Positions 59,369 to 64,000 of a stretch of DNA of 64,000 nt are shown one piece after another. Position 1 is the first letter of the stretch, and every line of letters begins with the position of its first letter. Source of the stretch: Zea mays (taxonomy: Eukaryota; Streptophyta; Magnoliopsida; Poales; Poaceae). The notes under the pieces are model-generated. The model was not told the DNA's origin. It saw nothing but the letters and a program-made list of their open reading frames with translations, and did no database searches. The stretch is taken from NCBI RefSeq assembly GCF_902167145.1, contig NC_050097.1, positions 174,064,923-174,128,922 of the forward strand. Reading direction: 5' to 3'. A program made the translations under genes and the position numbers.

Positions 59369-60157
59369 ATTATAGCATACATGTGTTTATGCCTTTGATC
59401 ATGTTCCTTATGCATTTTGTTGTTTATTTATGGTGCTCAAGTTGTACAAGCACTCCCCGGACCTTTCAAGTCCATTTGCAAGGGATGCACAAATTTAAGG
59501 GGAGTTGTGCTACAACTTGACCCTTTGAGACTAACCGTGTGCTTGAGTTTGCTTGTTTAGTCTCAAAGGAGGTTTAAAAGGGAAAAGGTGGACTTGGACC
59601 ATGAAAGACTTCCACTGCACTCCGATGAGAGGGTAACTTATTCCAAGTTCATCTCATGTACTCTTATTGCCTTTGTATTCCTATTGAAGCTTTTGGTGAG
59701 GCAATGGGGTTCTAGGACCACAATTGATCCCGTTTTGGTGGTTGATGCCAAAGGGGGAGAAAATAAAGGCCAAAGCAATAAATGGATCAGCTACCACTTG
59801 AGAATTTTGAAAATAATAGAATAGAGCTTTTGTTTTGTCAAAATACTCTTATTGGCTCTTTTTTGTCAAAAGTTGGCTTCTTGTGGGGAGAAGTGTTGAT
59901 TATGGGAAAAAGGGGGAGTTTTTGAAATCTTGAATCAATTTCTCTTGGAATGACTCTCTTTATGTCTTAACAAGTGTGTCTGACTTAGAGATAGAAATTT
60001 GAGTTTCATTTGCAAAAACAAACCAAGTGGTGGCAAAGAGTGATCCATATATGCCAAATATGAATCAAAACAATTTTGAGTTCTTATCTGAATTGATTTT
60101 GTACTTGTCCTACTTGCTTTATGTTGTGTTGGCATAAATCACCAAAAAGGGGGAGAT
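59369..60157 (+). other. 3' untranslated interior and polypurine tract of inner copia
   Basis: This is non-coding between the Pol stop and the 3' LTR, ending in AAAAAGGGGGAGAT (about 60144-60157), the polypurine tract. There is no envelope-like frame. Confidence 0.8.
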
Positions 60158-61393
60158 TAAAAGGGAAATGTGCCCTTGGGCCATTTCTAAGTGTTTTGGT
60201 GATTTAGTGTCCAACACAAGTGCCTAAGTGTCAAATGGTGGACAAAGTGCAAATCAAGTTAAAAGGTATGTTTCTAGACTTAGTACATTGTTTTGTGGAC
60301 TAATGTATTGTGTCTAAGTGCTGGAAACAGGAGAAAATAAATTGGAGAGAGATAGCTTTGTTTCAGCCAAAGCCAGCTCTGTCTGGGTGCACCAGACTGT
60401 CCGGTGGTGCACCGGACAGTGTCCGGTGCGCCAGGCTGGCTCAGGCGAACTTGCTGCTCTCGGGAAGGAATTAACGGCGTACGACTATAATTCATCGGAC
60501 TGTCCGGTGTGCACCGGACTGTCCGGTGAACCAACGGTCGGCCGGGCCAACGGTCGGCTGCGCGATCTGCGCGAGACACGTGGCTGAGCCAACGGTCGGG
60601 AGGGGGCACCGGACTGTCCGGTGTGCACCGGACAGTGTCCGGTGCGCCAACGACTCCAAGGCTGCCAACGGTCGGCTTCGCCAAATAAGGAAGGAAATCC
60701 GCACCGGACAGTGTCGGGTGGTGCACCGGACTGTCCGGTGCACCAGGCGACAGAAGGCAAGAATTGCCTTCCCGGATTGCTCTCAACGGCTCCTAGCTGC
60801 CTTGGGGCTATAAAAGGGACCCCTAGGCGCATGGAGGAGAACACCAAGCATTCCTTGAGCACTCTTGATCACTCACACTCCATTCTTGCGCACTTGTTCG
60901 ACATTCTAGTGATTTGAGCTCCGTTCTAGTGTGCTAGTCTTTTGAGCTTAAGTCTGGGTCCTGTGTGTGTGCGTATTTGCTGTGATCTTTGTGTCTTGTG
61001 TGAGTTGCTAATCCCTCCCTTACTTTGTGCTTCTTTGTGAACATCTTTGTAAGGGCGAGAGACTCCAAGTTGTGGAGATTCCTCGCGAACGGGATATAGA
61101 AAAGAAAAGCAAACACCGTGGTATTCAAGTGGGTCTTTGGACCGCTTGAGAGGGGTTGATTGCAACCCTCGTCCGTTGGGACGCCACAACGTGGAAGTAG
61201 GCAAGTGTTGTACTTGGTCGAACCACGGGATAAACCACTGTATCTACCTGTGTTGATTATCTTGTGGTTATTGTGTTTCGCTAAGACTCCTCTCTAGCCA
61301 CTTGGCAATACTGTGCTAACGTTTAACCAAGTTTTTGTGGCATTAAGTTCAAGTTTTACAGGATCACCTATTCACCCCCTCTAGGTGCTCTCA
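60158..61393 (+). repeat. 3' LTR of inner copia (1236 bp)
   Basis: It starts TAAAAGGGAAATG (terminal TG changed to TA) and ends GGTGCTCTCA. TATA is at 60809-60816. It has the same palindrome cluster (60390-60740). Confidence 0.95.
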
Positions 61394-61398
61394 GAGGG

Positions 61399-61831
61399 TT
61401 TGCCTCATCCAAAGTAGTTGCGCGCAACACTGTCCTGCGGCAACATACTTAGCCTCAGCGGTGGATAGGGCAACAGAGGTTTGTTTCTTTGAGCTCCAAG
61501 ACACCAGGGACCTTCCTAGGAATTGGCACGTCCCTGATGTACTCTTCCTATCAACCTTGCATCCAACATAATCGGAGTCTGAATATCCAATCAAGTCAAA
61601 GGTAGACCCCTTTGGATACCAGATCCCGAAGCAAGGCGTAGAAACTAAATATCTAAGAATTCGCTTAACGGCCACAAGGTGACATTCCCTTGGGTCAGAT
61701 TGATATCTAGCACACATGCATACGCTAAGCATAATATCCGGTCTACTAGCACATAAATAAAGTAATGACCCTATCATAGACTGGTATGCCTTTTGATCAA
61801 TGGACTTACCTCCTTTGTTGAGGTCGACATG
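61399..61831 (-). pseudogene. Copia RT C-terminal / RNase H fragment
   Basis: The minus-strand frame reads [74 protein letters not shown] and LLWMRQTL, where the inner copia interrupts it. At the right end it is cut by a gypsy LTR near 61832. Confidence 0.85.
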
Positions 61832-62457
61832 TGTGGGGGATAGATATCCCCTAGGTCCACTAAAGGAGTAAAAGACCTCACGAAAGGCCCAAGGGCCCAA
61901 TAAATCGCAAGGTCATTCCTTCGTGGGCCTGAGGAGAAACGACCAACAAAGCAGAGAAGACATGAGGCCGGATTGGTGCAAACCCGAACGGCCCACATCG
62001 TCGAGCGAATGATCGCAACAGAGACCCGATTTTCCCGCGCGGGAGCCCCCATGCAGCGGAGCCGTGCGAGGATAAGTCGGCGAGGATCACGCAGGATAAA
62101 CTCGAGAGGTTCACTATCTTTTAGTTACTTGTTGTTATCATATCCACGTGTATTGCCCCACGGTCGAGTATATAAGGCCTAGGGGGCACCCCTTCAGAAC
62201 GATCGACCCTATCTTACTTAGCCACCCACGTAAACTCTCCGCGCCTTCAACCCAAAGAGCCCTCTTGTAACCACACTCGCATACTCACCAGGACGTAGGG
62301 TGTTACACATCTCTAAGCGGCCCGAACCTGTAAACCTTGTCCACTGTCCCTCGTGCGATCGGCACGAACCATTTTGCTACAGTTGTCGACACCGTCCTAC
62401 TCCTAAAACACCTTGAGGGGCAACCCCGGGTGTGCGGTCGGACCCAAAACACCGACA
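61832..62457 (+). repeat. 5' LTR of right-edge gypsy element (about 626 bp)
   Basis: It ends AAAACACCGACA at 62457. TATA box TATATAAG at 62169-62176. The segment after it carries a GTAAACTCTCCGCGCC type leader. Confidence 0.8.
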
Positions 62458-62459
62458 GC

Positions 62460-62477
62460 TGGCGCGCCAGGTAGGGG
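62460..62477 (+). promoter_or_regulatory. Primer binding site of right-edge gypsy
   Basis: TGGCGCGCCAGGTAGGGG lies two bases after the LTR, the same 18 bases as in both Huck-like elements. Confidence 0.75.
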
Positions 62478-62503
62478 GTGTGTCGACGATCCAAGCTAGC
62501 TCA

Positions 62504-64000
62504 ATGGCCATCACCTTCCACAGCAAGATCACCGTGCGTCCCGGATCCGTATTCTGCTTCGGGACAATCTCATCTGTAGCGGATGAAGAGGGAATTCTAC
62601 ACCGCATCGCGGACCCGCCGGAAAAGAAGTCTCCTCCAACGAACTCCGAAAATGCTGGAGGGACGCAACCTCCGGCTCTTCGGAAAAAGATCGTCTCCGG
62701 AAAGGCTGGAGCTGAAAGCTCGCTGACCCGGAAGATTCCGCTGTCTACTTCCCCGACGAAAGAATGGACACGGATCGCGAGGAAGAAGGAGACCAGGGAA
62801 AGGCAAGTCGTTCTTTCCGTTCCTCTGGCCTCAAAGGAGAACGGAAAGAAAGTCGCCACGACAGCAGCACCCTTCTACCCCGACGTCCTCTTCATCGGGA
62901 GGGTGGAGTCGCCCGCCATCTCTGACGACGAACCGACCGCGCCTGGAGAAGAACCACCTCAACGAGAATCCCGCCGACGGAGGAACCGACGCAGGAACGT
63001 TCGACGACATCACGCGGCCGGAGAACCGGATCCGGAGCAGCCTGTCTCGCGAGACGAGGTTTCGGAGATAGGAGAAACTCCGGAAGAACGCGTCTTCAGG
63101 GAACAAAGAAACTCCCGACGACGTGATCGCCGACGGACTCAGGAGCAAGCCGAGCAAGATGCAAGGCAACGCCGGGAGAATCCGCTCTTCGGGCGCAACC
63201 TGAACCCCGACTTCGCCCGAGCTATGAATACGCCAAGCGAAGTCGGAGGCGTACTAGCTCGGATAGCTGACGGACTTCCTCGGACTCCCGACGCCGAGGG
63301 ATACCGACGCCTGTTCACTCAGGCGGCCAACCATCTTCTACCGCTCGCTCACCCGCCGAACGATCTGCGACACGCCATCAACAGTCGTCGAGACGCACGA
63401 AGCTCTATCAATGCTTCGCGCGAACGGTGGCATGAAAACGAAATTCGCCGTCGGGAGGAGTATGACCGAGATCATGGCTTCCCGACTCAAAGCCAGGCCA
63501 CCAGGACTGAGTCGGCAACAGCTTCAACTGGCGGTACCACCCGGGGACGGTCGAGGAACCACAACCACCACTCCCCTCCCCGGGACAGACGTCGTCCCCG
63601 ACGACAGGAGGACACGTGCGGAGTATCCGCTCTTACTCCGCGCCTTAGGGCCATCCAATGGCCTCCCAATTTCAAGGTATCCAATGTCGACAAATATGAA
63701 CCTAAGCAGGATCCAGGGGGTTGGCTAGCCGTCTACACCACCGCTACTCGGGCTGCCGGGGCATCTGAGGACGTCATGACCGCGTATCTGCCCATCGTCC
63801 TTGGGCAAGATGCGCTACAGTGGCTACGACATCTACCCCGACACTGCATCGACGACTGGGGAGACTTCAGTCGACTTTTCACCGCCAACTTCCAGTCCCT
63901 CTCCGACAAGCCAGCGCAACCATGGGACCTCAAATCCATCAAGCGCCGAGGGGATGAGACTCTCCGGTCGTACCTCAAAAGGTTCCAGACCATGAGAAAC
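62504..64000 (+). CDS. Gypsy Gag, partial, 499 codons open to the window edge
   Basis: The ATG at 62504 (MAITFHSKITVRPGS) is the first one after the primer binding site. The frame has no stop up to base 64000. The first third is Lys/Pro/Ser-rich. An Arg-rich stretch (ESRRRRNRRRNVRRHH, residues about 153-168) could bind RNA or act as a nuclear signal. The region after about residue 390 is the retrotransposon gag core (FKVSNVDKYEPKQDPGGWLA, YLPIVLGQDALQWLRHLPRH, DFSRLFTANFQSLSDKPAQP, DETLRSYLKRFQTMRN). The rest of gag and all of pol are outside. The complete openness over 1.5 kb, unlike the other gypsy copies here, suggests a young insertion. Family by memory only (cinful/zeon-like). Confidence 0.85.
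   Translation, partial: MAITFHSKITVRPGSVFCFGTISSVADEEGILHRIADPPEKKSPPTNSENAGGTQPPALRKKIVSGKAGAESSLTRKIPLSTSPTKEWTRIARKKETRERQVVLSVPLASKENGKKVATTAAPFYPDVLFIGRVESPAISDDEPTAPGEEPPQRESRRRRNRRRNVRRHHAAGEPDPEQPVSRDEVSEIGETPEERVFREQRNSRRRDRRRTQEQAEQDARQRRENPLFGRNLNPDFARAMNTPSEVGGVLARIADGLPRTPDAEGYRRLFTQAANHLLPLAHPPNDLRHAINSRRDARSSINASRERWHENEIRRREEYDRDHGFPTQSQATRTESATASTGGTTRGRSRNHNHHSPPRDRRRPRRQEDTCGVSALTPRLRAIQWPPNFKVSNVDKYEPKQDPGGWLAVYTTATRAAGASEDVMTAYLPIVLGQDALQWLRHLPRHCIDDWGDFSRLFTANFQSLSDKPAQPWDLKSIKRRGDETLRSYLKRFQTMRN

Larger units (their letters stand above)
52495..61393 (+). mobile_element. Nearly complete Opie/Ji-like copia element, 8.9 kb
   Basis: The 5' LTR (52495-53732), Met-tRNA-type primer binding site, gag, pol, a purine tract and the 3' LTR (60158-61393) are flanked by a perfect GAGGG duplication (52490-52494, 61394-61398). 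It interrupts the RNase H of a similar, oppositely oriented copia. By eye the LTRs differ at about 25 of 1236 positions (about 2 percent), mostly transitions, so this is a fairly recent insertion. It looks coding-competent at first sight, but the integrase catalytic Glu is lost. Confidence 0.95.
35912..61831 (-). mobile_element. Outer Opie/Ji-like copia element, split by three insertions
   Basis: The minus-strand pieces in order are RT/RNase H (61831-61399), RNase H end (52494-52214), 3' UTR (52213-51429) and the 3' LTR (51428-51323, then 37080-35912). The interruptions are the plus Huck-like element (37081-51317), the inner copia (52495-61393) and the right-edge gypsy from about 61832. The 5' half is outside the window. 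Removing the insertions restores continuity in LTR and protein, and two of the breaks show target duplications. Confidence 0.85.
61832..64000 (+). mobile_element. Gypsy element running off the right edge (possibly cinful/zeon-like)
   Basis: The LTR (about 61832-62457) is followed by a primer binding site and an unbroken gag. It interrupts the outer copia RT. ACATG (61827-61831) before the LTR is the candidate target duplication, whose partner lies outside. The LTR begins near TGTGGGGGATAG. The exact first base may be 61830, 61832 or 61834. Confidence 0.8.

Overview
This is a plant nuclear window, most likely maize or another Zea. It consists mostly of nested LTR retrotransposons and contains one recognisable host gene, psaE (photosystem I subunit IV), with three exons on the minus strand at 10190-10805. 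The assignment to grass or Zea rests on the psaE protein and on the styles of the elements: GC-rich Tat-lineage Ty3/gypsy copies resembling Huck, Opie/Ji-like Ty1/copia copies, and a gypsy copy at the right edge that may be cinful/zeon-like. Family names are recalled from memory, not searched, and are tentative.

Layout, left to right. 1-3547: minus-strand gypsy copy, an LTR fused directly to protease-RT-RNase H-integrase sequence, running off the left edge. 3548-7589: AT-rich non-coding DNA with an old LTR fragment. 7590-9880: a plus-oriented Tat-type fragment carrying an antisense, TATA-preceded pseudogene resembling 'putative gypsy type transposon' (Transposase_28). 9881-11145: the psaE island. 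11150-12781 and 25829-26300: one old minus-strand gypsy copy (3' LTR and integrase), split by a 13.0-kb Huck-like element (12782-25828, TSD AGTAT). 26300-26902: a second copy of the old LTR type. 26903-35100: a minus-strand LARD-like element with a 4.57-kb LTR, a non-coding 3.15-kb interior and a truncated second LTR. 35101-35911: a copia LTR fragment. 35912-61831: an outer minus-strand Opie/Ji-like copia. It is broken by a plus-strand Huck-like element in its LTR (37081-51317, TSD ATATG), by a nearly complete plus-strand copia of similar type in its RNase H (52495-61393, TSD GAGGG), and at 61832 by a plus-strand gypsy element that runs off the right edge with a long open gag.

Both Huck-like copies have decayed gag-pol, with many stops of the C-to-T or G-to-A kind, but share two nonsense codons at the same positions. 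Both also carry, antisense and downstream of pol, a TATA-preceded ORF with a conserved N-terminus and a conserved C-terminal end. The inner copia has long gag and pol frames, but the integrase catalytic glutamate is tryptophan. No tRNA, rRNA, CRISPR or operon-like feature was seen.
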